A DNA stretch of 64,000 nt from Paramacrobiotus metropolitanus (taxonomy: Eukaryota > Tardigrada > Eutardigrada > Parachela > Macrobiotidae), in the NCBI RefSeq assembly GCF_019649055.1, contig NW_026570297.1:496001-560000 (forward strand), written 5' to 3'. The position numbers and the translations under genes are program-made. The notes under the pieces were generated by a model. It saw only the letters and a program-made list of their open reading frames with translations. It made no database searches and had not been told where the DNA came from. Positions 11,937-23,725 of this stretch are shown piece by piece (within the stretch, counting starts at the first letter, position 1; every line of letters starts with the position of its first letter).

Positions 11937-14900
11937 ATGGCGGAAGCAAAGCGAGTCGAGGATAATACGAAGGACTTGCTGTTCGACGGCCCAACCAGAT
12001 CGACAATCACCAAGTTGAAAGTACGCGTTGGGGAGCAGGTTTCCCGTGGCCAAGTGTTGTTTACTTATCGCATTCCTAGCCAAGATGACGAAAAAACATC
12101 TAAACCCGATGATGGAAAATTCCGCTGCCCAGAAACTGCCTTGGTTACTCATATCCTAATCGGAAACGGGGATGTCCTTACGAGCAGGTACTTGTCGTAA
12201 CAGGTAGGTATTAACTTTTTGGGTGTTTTTCACTTTTTCTGTGCATTTGGCACCAGAGTGCGTGGCTGTTAGTTATCATCATGTGCAGTAATATTGGATT
12301 AAAAATAATCGTTTTCCAATTATTGAATATGACGTAACGAGCCTGTGCTGGTTACTTGTATTTTTTTATGTACAGTCAGGAGTTTTGCGTTATATTTACT
12401 TATTTTGCAGGATGGTAATGGTGAGGATAAAGCCGGGCTGTTCCCATGAGATCCGCATGAAAGATTTGTGTGCTGCGTGCGGCGCCGACCTGCGCGGCGC
12501 CGCAAGTGGATCCGGTAACGGCAGTCGGCAGGCAGAATCAGCACCGGGTGTAACGATGGTAAGCTTCGTCCGCCATTTGCACAGCGCCGTTCTTTTTCAT
12601 TTTGCAAACATAATTCCGTGGTACGTAGCATATTTCTAAATTATTAAAAATCACTGAGGCTTAAGGTTTGTTTTTGTCGTATCCCTAGCTCTGTCTAAAT
12701 CACGCGGTGGAATGTAAAGTATTAAATTTTACTTACGATTAAAATACACGCTCATACAGTTTTAAGTCACTATCAACACTAAAATAACCCTCGGCGAGAT
12801 ACTGTTTACTTCTATGATTAGACCTACTTATGTACTATTGTACTTGGAGTAAACCGTAAGCCCGGTATCAGCGGTATGTGATGCAGAGTATTATTGCAGT
12901 GCGTTGGCTGCAAAGTATCCGTGGTATACGCCTATATATATGGTATATATATATTTGTTTGTACTCTGTACAAGTTTAGAAATAAATCAGACTTACGATC
13001 TCCTCCTGTTGAATCTCCTCCTCCGTTTAATTGAATACGTTGAATACGAACACGCCCATGCGTTTAATTTTTCCCATTTACATGGGTCGGTTTGATTTTA
13101 AATGGGCTTGCTTTATATGCATAAGGTGTACGTAACAGGTATTTTTACGATTAATTGTGTAGGTACATAATATATCGGAACTGAAAGTCAGCCAGGAGAT
13201 CGCTGAACGCCTTGGCGAGGACGACGTGCAGCACCTGATCGCCAACCGGCGGTTGGTGTTGCTGGTCGACTTGGACCAGACCCTCATTCATACCACCATC
13301 GCTGCTGTCAACAGTAATATGAAAGTTAGTTTGTGGTTCTACGTTCATCGGGTTCATTAATAACTGCGTTGGTGCCGGCTGATGGTTGCAGGACGTCCAC
13401 CACTTCCAGTTATCGAAGGGACCTGTAAATAATCCCTGGTACCACATGAAACTCCGCCCAGGCACACTCCAATTCCTCACCGACCTGCTCCAGTATTATC
13501 AATTGCACATCTGCACTTTTGGCAACCGGATGTACGCCCACAAGATTGCGGAGATTTTGGATCCCAACCAGACACTCTTCGCCCATCGCATTCTGTCCCG
13601 CGATGAGATCGCGGATCCACATCTCAAAACCGCCAACATAAAGTACGTTGACCTTTAGGAGTCCATTCGGAAATTTTACCGACTCGTGTAGGCGCGGCAG
13701 AATGATTATACGACACAGTAGGATACAGTAATGTTGAGTAGATATCGTAGTGCAGGGGTTCAGTCTAGGTAATAGATGGAGTTGTTCACCCGCTAAATAA
13801 ATGAAGGTGGTTGATCGATTAATTAGTTTGAATATTTTTTTGTACTCGCTTGTGACACTTGTTAAAGGCAGTATAATTTTTAATTTTGCTCAATTTAATA
13901 AATAATTTTTAATTTAATATAATTTTTAATTTTGATTGATTTTGATTTAAGTAATCTTAATTCTTCACTATTCTGGATTACTGCTGTACCTAAACAATGG
14001 CATTCTGTGTACCGTTGTTCTTGTAAAAATCAATGACTGCGGAGAGTGATGCATCGTGATTCGGCATCGTAGTGCAAGGGTTTAAGCCGCGTGAAGCTGT
14101 ACGTTTGAAGCGGCACACAGTAATTGTTAATCATGAATTGTTATGCTGCAGTACTTGAATTTTTTTTGTCCTGGCTGCACGGTTACTGTATGCACGGGAA
14201 TGATGTATCGTGCCGTCATCTGTCAAATGGCTTGGACCCATGGGTTTAATACTTCCCGCTTTACGCAGCTCGATTTATTTTTTGAATTGTACTGCATGCA
14301 TGGTGTTGCTAGTACTGGCTTAACTGTTGGCTGATAGGGATCTGTTTCCGGTGGGGGACGATATGGTATGCATCATCGACGACCGGGAGGACGTGTGGAA
14401 TTACGCCGCCAATCTCGTACACGTGCGGCCGTACGCCTACTTCAAGAATACCGGCGACATCAACGCGCCCTTTCCCAAGAACGCCGTCACCATCGGTGCA
14501 GCACCCGAAAAAGCGGAAGCCACGAAGCACCTGTACGAGAACCGCTTTGCCGACGGCGCAGCGACTGAGACACAGGAAGACGTAGATGATTACCTGCTGT
14601 ATCTGCGGACCATTCTCGTCAACATCCACGCCGAGTATTACCGCCGGTTTGACGAGCTAAATCCGGCTGGCGCCGGGACGGCCAGTAGCACAAAACGTCT
14701 ACCCAAAACCAAAGAGGTGATACCGGCGCTGCGGGAGAAGGTCCTCCAGGGATGCCGGTTGGTGTTCTCCGGATTCTTCCCAAGCGACACGCCCTCACCG
14801 GACAGGGATAAAGCGGAAGATTTGGTGCGGTCATTTGGTGCAGTAATGCAGTCAGGCCTCTTGGATAGAGCTATGGAGCCAAAGAACTACACGACGCATC

Positions 14901-16015
14901 TCGTTGCGGCTAGGGATGGGACGGAAAAAGTCCACAAGGCCCGCGAATTGTATGTATTTGTTTTCTCTTCCGGCATTGGCCTAAAGATAAACGTTTTAAA
15001 CAAAAGCTAATTTGAGTGGAAAAGATCAGCGTATTACTGGTCGATTCGACGTACATAATAAACTACTGCCAAATTAAACCGTATTGCAACGTTGTACATT
15101 TGTGTTCAGTATAAGAACGAAAATTGTGAAAACAGCTGTTTTTGAAAATTGTTACTTTTGCGTTTGAAATTCTTTTTCATTTTAAATCAAATTTCATTTG
15201 AAATGTTTTATCTAATTTTAAGTACCTATTTTCTTCGTTTCAAAGTTTCCGGTGCACAAGGCCGCGTTTGATTTTGAAATTTAATTTTTGATTTGAATAA
15301 TGTGATGTGAAACGTTTGACAGCTTGACTGTTTTTAAGAACTCCTGAAGCTGATTTATAATTTGTTTACTTGCAGACACGTGCATGTGGTCAACGCGGAC
15401 TGGCTGGCCGAGTGTGTGCGGCGCTGGGATCGTGTGGACGAGAAACTCTTTCCCCTTCACCAGGCCAGCAGTGCCGGTTTGCGTCTGCCTGTTGACCTGA
15501 ACGCACCTCGCAGCGGATACCCACAACGCCGCGACACCGCAGTGAGCCAAAGCGAGTCGATGGGCAGTACAGGCGATACGAAGAAGGCGAGTAACACTGC
15601 GGACAACGCCGCTGACTCTTCCATAAAGGAGGACACAGTGGACCCGTCTCCCTCGACAATAGAGCGGTCAGCGAGCTATCTATCGAGACTTTCAGCCGAC
15701 GATATCCTCTGGATGGATCACGAGGTGGAAGGCGCCTTCGATGAGGACGACGAAGAGGAATTTATCAGTGAACACGCGCCGGTGTTCGGTGCAGAGCGGG
15801 GCACGAAGCGGAAGCGGGACACGCTGGATCTAGAGTCCAGCGAGGACGAGGAAGCGGAAGAGCGAATGGCCAAACAGCTGAAACAGGAGGATCTCAGTCT
15901 GACCAGCTCGAGTGAGGCTGATGTGGAATTTCGTTTCAACGCGGACGAAGACGATAGCAATACGTTGGGCGAGATGGCCCGGGAGCTGGATGAGCGGCTG
16001 GAGGAAAAGGACTGA
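11937..16015 (+). CDS. CTDP1: RNA polymerase II CTD phosphatase FCP1
   Basis: Dephosphorylates the C-terminal heptad repeats of RNA polymerase II so that it can be recycled. Six exons, 11937-12187, 12411-12558, 13163-13324, 13392-13642, 14338-14949 and 15376-16015, total 2064 nt (687 aa; human is about 961). Order: an N-terminal lipoyl/biotinyl-like fold (KLKVRVGEQVSRGQVLFTY), a Cys motif CSHEIRMKDLCAACGADLR at about 94-112, the catalytic FCP1 homology domain with LLVDLDQTLIHTT (nucleophile Asp169, second Asp171), ICTFGNRMYAHKIAEILDP, MVCIIDDREDVW, then a BRCT domain at about 402-500 (GCRLVFSGFFP ... VNADWLAECVRRWD). An acidic tail ends MARELDERLEEKD, the kind of segment that contacts TFIIF in known orthologues. 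All active-site motifs are present. The first ATG after the acceptor-like TAG at 11926 begins the conserved domain. Confidence 0.94.
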
Positions 16016-17030
16016 AGGGGAGCGGGACAGGTACTTATTTTACAGTCACTGAAAATCGGTGTTGCTGTTGATTATGGCAGTGCGATGTCACTTAAAGAAC
16101 TACAAAGCACAGTGCAAATAAAATACTGGTTGGTTTCTTTTTTAGTTTTCCGATAATTGTTTTTGTTAAACTTCTCCTGCAACGCCGCTTTTATGCTCGG
16201 AAACAACATAAGGAGCGGGAGCGTTAAATGGAACTTTGTAGTTGTTCTGCACTGTGTTGTATGAGGTCAGATTACATCAAAATGCTCGGTTTTGTTGTAA
16301 ATAAAACTAAATGTGGTTTAAATTTTAGAAATGAAGTAAAAGGTTTTCCGTATGATATTAAACAGCCCTCACAGTGAACTATAAAACAAGGCGTTTAATT
16401 TCCATGGGCTTTGTTTGTCACCGGCAAGAAAAAATTGGCAAAGATGCACCGATGATCTGACTTTCTTGGCACCGTGGTGGAATAATTCTGACACGTTTTT
16501 ACGCAACGCTTCACGGTAGAAAAATTGTCGACTGTCATCGGCATATTCTAATTAATGTTGCAACCAAACCGCATGCAGATTGTATACACGGCGTTTACAC
16601 AATCCAAAGTCAATTTGCGGCGAAAAATGTAGCATGACCGGAAGCAGTAAAATCGGTGTGTAGCGGCGCGTGGCGAACTGTTAACAATGAGGGTAATTGT
16701 GGCATCGTTCGATAATTTACGCTAAAAATATGTAAAATTTTTGCAATATTAAATCAATATCAAGATATTACTCAAATTTGAAATTGGAAAATGATTGGTG
16801 TGAGTGCAGATTTCAACGGAATTTTTAGCAATCATGTTTTATGTTAGCGCTTCGTCTCGTGCCGCTCCGATGCTTTGTTGACACCTCTCATTGCTCATTA
16901 GCGCCCGTGTTATTTCTGCGGTTTGTCAAACTGCATAATGCATTACGGAATATTCATGTTGCGCGATATAACACCTTTTCATAACATTTTCCCACGTATC
17001 TACGTCATAATGCATCCACAATCATTCAAC

Positions 17031-17041
17031 GGTATATAAAG
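17031..17041 (+). promoter_or_regulatory. Possible TATA box
   Basis: GGTATATAAAG is a good match to a TATA box on the plus strand, about 120 bp before the left end of the large MULE. No recognisable first exon follows directly. The next plus-strand host gene is Src42A, on the other side of the transposon. Function is inferred from sequence only. Confidence 0.35.
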
Positions 17042-17152
17042 CGCTACATCCGCAATTTGGAGAGTTTTGTTATTGGGCCTGCACATCCACTGATAGGAAT
17101 TCGATATCCGCTGCGGCGCTTATCAACAGGCGGACGGCTGACTCATCAATCG

Positions 17153-17160
17153 GCCAGCCG
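17153..17160 (+). repeat. Left target-site duplication of the MULE
   Basis: GCCAGCCG lies directly outside the left terminal inverted repeat and is repeated in the same orientation at 32629-32636. Eight bases agree with MULE insertion. Confidence 0.85.
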
Positions 17161-17238
17161 CACGTGAGTCTGTGCTCTGATCCGATCCTGCTGGAGGGTT
17201 GGGATGTGTGATATTCGTGTAATTCAGTTCATTTTATG
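17161..17238 (+). repeat. Left terminal inverted repeat of the MULE
   Basis: The outer 45 bp match the right end with one G/A difference at position 24; the next 35 bp or so are about 70% similar (both hold TAATTC-GTTCATTTT-TG). The terminus contains the palindrome CACGTG, an E-box-like sequence that could serve transposase or host factors. Confidence 0.85.
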
Positions 17239-20115
17239 GACTCTACGTATTGCTCGGTGGCAGCGTTTTGCACATCCATCCACTCTCTAACTCTCCCGAA
17301 ATCCACTGGAAGTTGGAATTCGGAACTGTAATAGCGCTTCTGAGCGTACGAAGCACACTGCAATAAAATGAACATGCGGCACAAAAAAAATGCACATGCG
17401 GTTGATAACTGCATTGGTAAATAATGATGCCATGAGATTCAGTAATCAAATTTCTTACACTTTCTTATTGCAATCTTTGAAAGAATTACCCTAGTCTTAA
17501 ATAGTGAGACATGCTCGAATCTTTCTAGAAATTCAAAATCATTTTGCAATGTTATCCATTGGGCCAGCGGTATTTTTTGGTTAAATATTGTCGGCTTATC
17601 TTAAATATGTCGTCTACAGATCTGCGCTGTGATCATTGTGTTGGAGACAAATCCTTTTCGACGAAGTCAAACTTAAACCGTCACGTAAAAAAGTACCATC
17701 CAGAATTTGCGGTTCCAACAATTGGTGGGTTAAAAATAAGACTGCGAGATAAACTTGTGAAAACTGAAATACTGTATTTGTGTCGTAGCGGGAAAATGTC
17801 AAGAGCCGGACTGCCAATTTGCCTTTTATTATCTTGAGTCTTTGATTTCACATTTATCTGTTTTTCATAATCGGATTGAATTCAGCGTGAAAGAGAAGGC
17901 ATTTCAAACGTTTGACGAATTTCTGTCTTGGAAAGCTGATTTTGAAGATGTCACCGCTAGTCAATTCAATCATGCCAATGGAGAGAAAAAAGCAGGAGCC
18001 GAAAGTTCTTTCAGAATGTATTCTTGTTTTCGGAATTTTAAATGTGCCGGAGACGGGATTTTGAAAAAAGAACGAAAGCTCAAATGTACCGCTTTTATTA
18101 AAGTACGGTTTAGAGCATTGTTACTAAATCATACATCAAGTAACAGATTAAAATTTTCGAAACTAGTAACAAAGGTCATGTAGAGCATAGTGCAGAGTAG
18201 ACCACATTTAGCAAGTGCTAACATTAGTGCACAACTGCCAGTATTTATCAAGTGGTAACATTAGTGCAGAGGTGCTTGTAAAGCGAAGTGTAAAACACTA
18301 TGCTGTTATTGATTAAAACTTAGTTTATGCCGACTGTAGAAGTACAGAATATTGTGCGCACCAGACCCGTGCAGTTATGGAAAATTCACGAGTTACTCTA
18401 TTCATGCAAGTAAACCGAGTTTCGTTATTCATGCAAATAAACCGACCTCGCCAGGGAATGTCTTTCTCACCGGTACTTAATAACGCGGAGAATTTGGGTA
18501 AACAAATTAAAATCTTGCGTGACCATAATCTTCATCGAAACGGCTTCGTCAGCGGATGTAACGTGTAAACGTGAACCGTTTTGTTCCCTGGTATGGAGAT
18601 TATGGTAAAATTATCTGTACTGCCAAAGAAAATGGTTTCGAGGTGGAAAGAATCATGACCTATTTTTATACGAAATCTTTGTATTTGCGCTGTTGCAATA
18701 TACTTATCATGTTTCGACTAAATACAGATGTTATACTAATAAATATAATGATAACAGCAACAAATCTATTTTTTAGGTGAAAATCGCAAGTGAGAGAGTG
18801 GTAGCGTCTTACTGTGAGCACCATTATGGTCACGATGTCAATGCTGACCTTCATACCCAAAAAATTTCCGAAAAATTACGACTCGATATCGGAAGCAGAC
18901 TGGCTTTAGGCGCAGACCCGCGCATGATAGTGCGAGATGTGCGGAAAAGGGCATGGGAAAAACTCCAGAAAGGTTTGTAAGAATATTAAAGCGTTTTACA
19001 TTGGTTGCGCCCAATTGCAATGTTATACTAACTTTGCAGAGGGTGTTCACTCGCGTGCTTTGTACATCACTTTGAAAGATGTATACAACATTCGTCACGA
19101 ATTAAAGCTGGACTGGGAGCCATTACAGACCTGTCAATACCAGTCAATGGTAGTTGAAGCGGCTTACGAGTACGGTTCCATTACAGGAAAGAAATTTATT
19201 ATACTTGAAGAACATCTCACAAAAAATGTGGCCAGTTCCCAGAATTACCCGAGTCGTATTTTATTGCTGTTGTTCAGACGCCTTTTCAAAGGGCACAGCT
19301 TGAAAGACTCAACTGCAAGAGTCTATGCATAGATGCAACACATGGTGTTTGTGGTCAGCGTGGATTCAAACTCATAACGCTCATGGGCATCGATGCTTCG
19401 GAACGTGGATTCCCAGTTTGTCACTGCATTTCGAACCACGAAGACGAGTTGACAGTCTCGGCTTTTTTCAAAATATTGAAACAACAGATTCTGGATTTCC
19501 GTACGCAGTGGTTTTATCTGATGATGCTCCTGCGTTTTTTAACGCTTACCAACAAGTGATTGGAGGCGAAGCCAAAAAAATACTTTGTACTTGGCATGTC
19601 CGAAAGAATGTAAATCAGTGGCTTGATAGAAACGCCCGCTCGATTACTGATGCAAAAAAACTGTTCGGCAACATTATGTATGCACGTGGAATATCTGAAG
19701 CGGAAGCCGAAAGCGCCAAACTTATCAGATTGGTCAGCACTGACAGGAAGGTGTATTCCTATTTATCTCAGTATCTGGAACGAATAAGCGAATGGTCACT
19801 GCCGTATCGCATCGGCGCTGCCTTTTCGACCAGTGCGTTCATTGAAAGCTTTCATAGGTTAGTCCATTTTGAGAGTGCGGTTAAATTTCGTTTTATTACA
19901 ATGTAGAGTGTATACTGTACAAGTAGTATTTTTTAAGGGTGGCAGTATACATAGTTAAGATGTAGACGTACTAAACGCGCGCTAGACAAACACTGCATGG
20001 TCGAGCCGCTCCCGTCTGTGTATGGGCAGTTTTGGTAGTCACACTTTAAAATCACACACTTAGCGTGATTTTGAAATTTATGTAAGTAATCGTAGTTTAT
20101 AATAATATTATAATA

Positions 20116-20142
20116 CTCGTATACTATACGAGTATAGTACTA
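20116..20142. repeat. Palindrome inside MULE intron
   Basis: ATACTCGTATACTATACGAGTAT is almost perfectly self-complementary around a short centre, in AT-rich DNA between transposase pieces. No role can be assigned. Confidence 0.55.
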
Positions 20143-20209
20143 CCGGCCGAGTACTGAGTATACTCGCAGATTCACAATTAGTTCATATACAGTACTTGTT
20201 CATGGAAGT

Positions 20210-20290
20210 AGTGACCTTAGTGTAGACATTAGTGCTGAAGAATACTGTAAGCTGAGTACAAATGAAAGTGTTAAACGTTGTACTCATACT
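20210..20290 (+). repeat. Copy 1 of a dispersed repeat within the MULE
   Basis: A segment beginning GTGACCTTAGTGTAGAC is similar, in the same orientation, to 28178-28262 (GTGACCTTAATGCAAAC...). Both continue with a TACTGTAAGC/TATTGTAAGC block and AGTACAAAT. Shorter AACATTAGTGC motifs also recur near 18220, 18257 and 30820, all inside the transposon. Confidence 0.55.
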
Positions 20291-21849
20291 GGTAGTTATT
20301 ATTGATTGCTGAATGGTGGTATGGGTAGACTCGCACTGTTACCAAAGTTCAAACGTTTTAAAAGAATTAAAATCGCGTTCGCAGGTTGGTCTTGACTAGT
20401 TAGAAGTTATAAAGCAATGCGAGTAATGCGTCTTCTGACTCCCGTTTATTCAGCAAGCCTCAAGGCGGCCTCTTAGTTCACCGAAAACGGCATCGGCGTA
20501 AAACATGTCAATTAAAAGAACTTAGTCAACGTAAAAAATGAGAAAACTAAAACCTTGTGGCGGCCCGTGGTCAGGCGTTTTGCATATTCATTACCACTTA
20601 AAATGCCACAGAAAAATTAAAAGTGCAAGTTGCAAACTGCAACACACGATATCAGATAACAGGATATTTAACACGCCGCATGAAGGCCGGTAATCAATGT
20701 TGAATGTACTGACCCGTGCAGTAGGTTTGACCAATCTATCAGCAAAGTCGTGTTGTAGTGATAGCCAGGTCACTACGAGTACTGCACAGTAGAACTAGTA
20801 TTATTAATTCCTTATTAAGTAAGTAATAATACTAAGTATTCCATATAACAGATTTTTATACTTGAGTACACCCGCTAGCGACTCGAAAGAATTGAAAGGA
20901 AATTCTTTCCAATGTCGCCTTAAATTTATCGTTCGACCGGTACCGGTACCGGCATCTGTGAGCACACTTAGGAGGTCATCTTTTTTAAATAAAAAACATG
21001 TGACACAGTTTCTAACCTAGCTGAATCGAATGTGGATCCTAATTTTATGTAGTCCTCTCTAGTTTTTCGGATGCCGAGATTACGAGTTGTTGTAATATAG
21101 ATCTTATTCCTTGATTATTCTCTGATAGCACGAACGGAAGGCTGTACGGTACAACATTACGTAATCGCAAGGTCGGCCGGAAAATAATTTCAAATGAAAA
21201 GCTCCAGCCCTGAGTTCCGGGCGCTTACTGTTAGCACTGATCTCATTGTAATTAACTAAATCTAGTATCAGTATGTTCTGCAATCTACGAGTATGAACCA
21301 GTGATGAAGTTTGTGCTATTTGTATATTTTAGAGTTCTTAAGCGTGTACATCTGAATGCAAAACCGGCATGCGAATCGATGAGTTGTTTGGGGGCTTATT
21401 GGACTACATCGAGCAGTTGGAAATTAAACGTTTTACTGATACCGTGACTGCCAAACCATCGTATCGGCAGCAGGAAATCAAACGAAATCACCGGGAGGCC
21501 GCAAAATTAATTTCCAAGTATTCGTTCGAAAAGGAGGCAGAATTCCGCTTTGTTTGTAAGAACTTGAATTCTGAAATGAACACGTCATTATTATCGCTGA
21601 TTGCGCAACCAAAACTGCGAAACCTTTTGCGCCGGATGCAATGTTGCGGTTTGTCTACACCGTTTTTCTTGCGACTGTCCCGCTGCGGTGGGAGGATTTC
21701 GGGCTTGTAATCATGTTCATTTGCTTTGCCTATCCGAAAACGCACATCTTCAGTTGTCTTTTTTTCTGAAGATTCACCACAATCAGTATGAAACACACTT
21801 TTTTGCTCGATTTGGTACTTTCAGTGACTTTCATTTTTTTGTAGGTTGA

Positions 21850-23700
21850 CTCGGTCAGTTCTGAAAATTTCGCCCAGGTGTCTGACGTTCCGATGCCCAC
21901 GCTGCCGCTTGCTTCGGCTGTCCCACAACAGCCTGGGTCAAAATATACACAGTGTTTGCAGACGCTCCGAGACTTTTAGATGACGCTGCAGACAATAGAA
22001 GCCCAGAGAACATTCAGCTGGCGGTAAAATGCGCTGCCTTAATTCAAAACACCGGACAAAATCTTTGTTGAGTCAGGTTTCTACAGCCGGAATTCGAGAA
22101 GCAAAGGCGAGAAATTCTAGACTAAAACGTCAGCCGCGTCGATTTAAGAAGTACAAGAAAAGACCAAGCAAGTATAATGTTTAAGATTTGGATGACGTTT
22201 AGTAGCGTTTGTACTAACTTGTTTACTTTGGTGTCTACTTTAATTTAGACTTTACGTTGTACGAAATTAATTACTCTGGTTTGGACTATGATGTAGATTT
22301 TGGGCTGTACTAACGTTACTACTCGGGTTTTGCTCTGTATTGTAGACATCTGTATTGTAGCCAATGAAACATTTTAGTTCATGGTGAATTGGGGAAACCT
22401 GGACGTGTACAGCTGAATGATTCCAACTAATAGTACTGCAATTGGCGTGCTGAAATACATATTAATCATAATGGTCGTAACCCGTTTTTATCCGCTTTAG
22501 AGAAAACTATGCTTAGGCAGTTCGGCCTACGCTTTAAAGAAACGTTTCTCCACTATACTGTAGCCTATGGGCAATGCACCGCATCGTACATTATAACGTT
22601 ATTGTACAATTTTACACGGCCAGTTTAATTTAAACACTCCTCGTTCAACACGTTTATCCATGGACTTCAAATTTTGTTTTAAAAAGTTTATTCAAAACTT
22701 GTATCTGTGGACATCAAAATGATGCTGCGCCATATCTACACATAGCGCTGTGCGGCTTTGGGTGCAGCACTTCAATTTATGAACTGCACTGCATTTATTG
22801 TTCACCGTTTCTGGAGATGGTACAGTTTACACTCCATTTTTAGTAGAGAGGATTTGCACTGCTCTTTACGGATGATTTGATACGAGTACTTAAACTGGCC
22901 TCGTACATGTTGTTCAGTAAAGTGACAACGTATAATGCGGTACATTGCGCTCAGACTACAGCACAGCGTAAATTTATTGTTAAATCGTGTTTTGGCTACG
23001 CCCATTAACCATGGCAGATTAAACTAATTTTTTCGTAGCTCTAATGTTCCTCTGTCATCCAAACTGAGACGAAGTCTGAATCTAACAGACGAAATTAGCG
23101 GCATGAGAGCAAAGCCGTTTAGAGTGCTTACTGTAACTTGTCACCGGGTGCACAATCCACAATAATACAGTACATGTTATTTAGTGTGACCTCTGCCTTG
23201 CATATCTTTAATTTAGAATCAGCGACGAGTTCTTGCAAGTCTGCAAGTACGAAACTGCTCAAAGCTGTTTCACAAGGCGCTGTCGTTCGCAGTGGCTTGA
23301 CCAGTTCAAAGCTGCAACGTTTTGGGCGGTTGCCGTTGTTACTGTTTTGCCAATGAAGGCAAAAATGGACTACATCTTGCGGGGCTACCGATCATTTCGG
23401 CGGTCATTCATTTCGGCCGCCATTCACTTTGTCCACAGTACATTTCGGCGGAAATATGGCTTACCTAAACTTTTAATCTGCGGGTGTAAGTAACTAAGTT
23501 TGCGTTATGCACGAACTTCTGTTCAGCTTCTGTTTATTGATTTTGCCCGCACTATTTTTTAACATCTTTTGAACTTTTACCGTCACCATCTTGTGTTCTC
23601 CCATTCCAGTTGCTCTGATTTACACCTGGTCGGCCGTTTTATTCATGCACAAGACATTCCTGAAAAAGCTTAATTTTTGCGCAGTTATTTGACATGATTT
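21850..23700. other. Interior of MULE, no gene recognised
   Basis: Sequence between the transposase end and the facing PWWP gene's 3' end. Short ORFs have no recognisable domain. Phrases such as GTCTACTTTAATTTAGAC suggest decayed repeats. It may include transposase 3' UTR. Confidence 0.5.
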
Positions 23701-23725
23701 ACAATGCATTTAATTAGACGGCGTA

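Larger units (their letters stand above)
16016..17160. other. CTDP1 3' flank with a TATA-like site
   Basis: CTDP1 3' UTR (AATAAA near 16117) followed by sequence without a gene. TATATAAA at about 17033 in a locally less AT-rich context could be a core promoter, and would have faced the Src42A gene before the large transposon inserted. The last 8 bases, GCCAGCCG (17153-17160), are the left target-site duplication of that element. Confidence 0.5.
17607..21735 (+). pseudogene. MULE transposase with C2H2 finger and SWIM motif, frameshifted
   Basis: Exon 17607-17724 encodes a C2H2 finger (CDHC...HVKKYH). A 64-bp intron restores frame at 17789, followed by a second finger-like motif (CQEPDC...HLSVFH) and a Cys-containing region (CFRNFKCAGDG). 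The piece from 18778 has VASYCEHHYGHDVNADLHT. An intron near 18974-19038 leads to the core: LCIDATHGVCGQRGFKLITL, GIDASERGFPVCHC, then LSDDAPAFFNAYQ, ILCTWHVRKNVNQW and FIESFHR. These are the DDE-type MULE landmarks. After a possible 1.4-kb intron come RIDELFGGLLDYIE and a SWIM finger, FSCDCPAAVGGFRACNHVHLLC-like, at about 21660-21735. Frame changes without an intron to explain them occur near 19250, 19495, 21370 and 21620, so the gene looks inactive. It is the transposase of the surrounding element. Confidence 0.78.
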
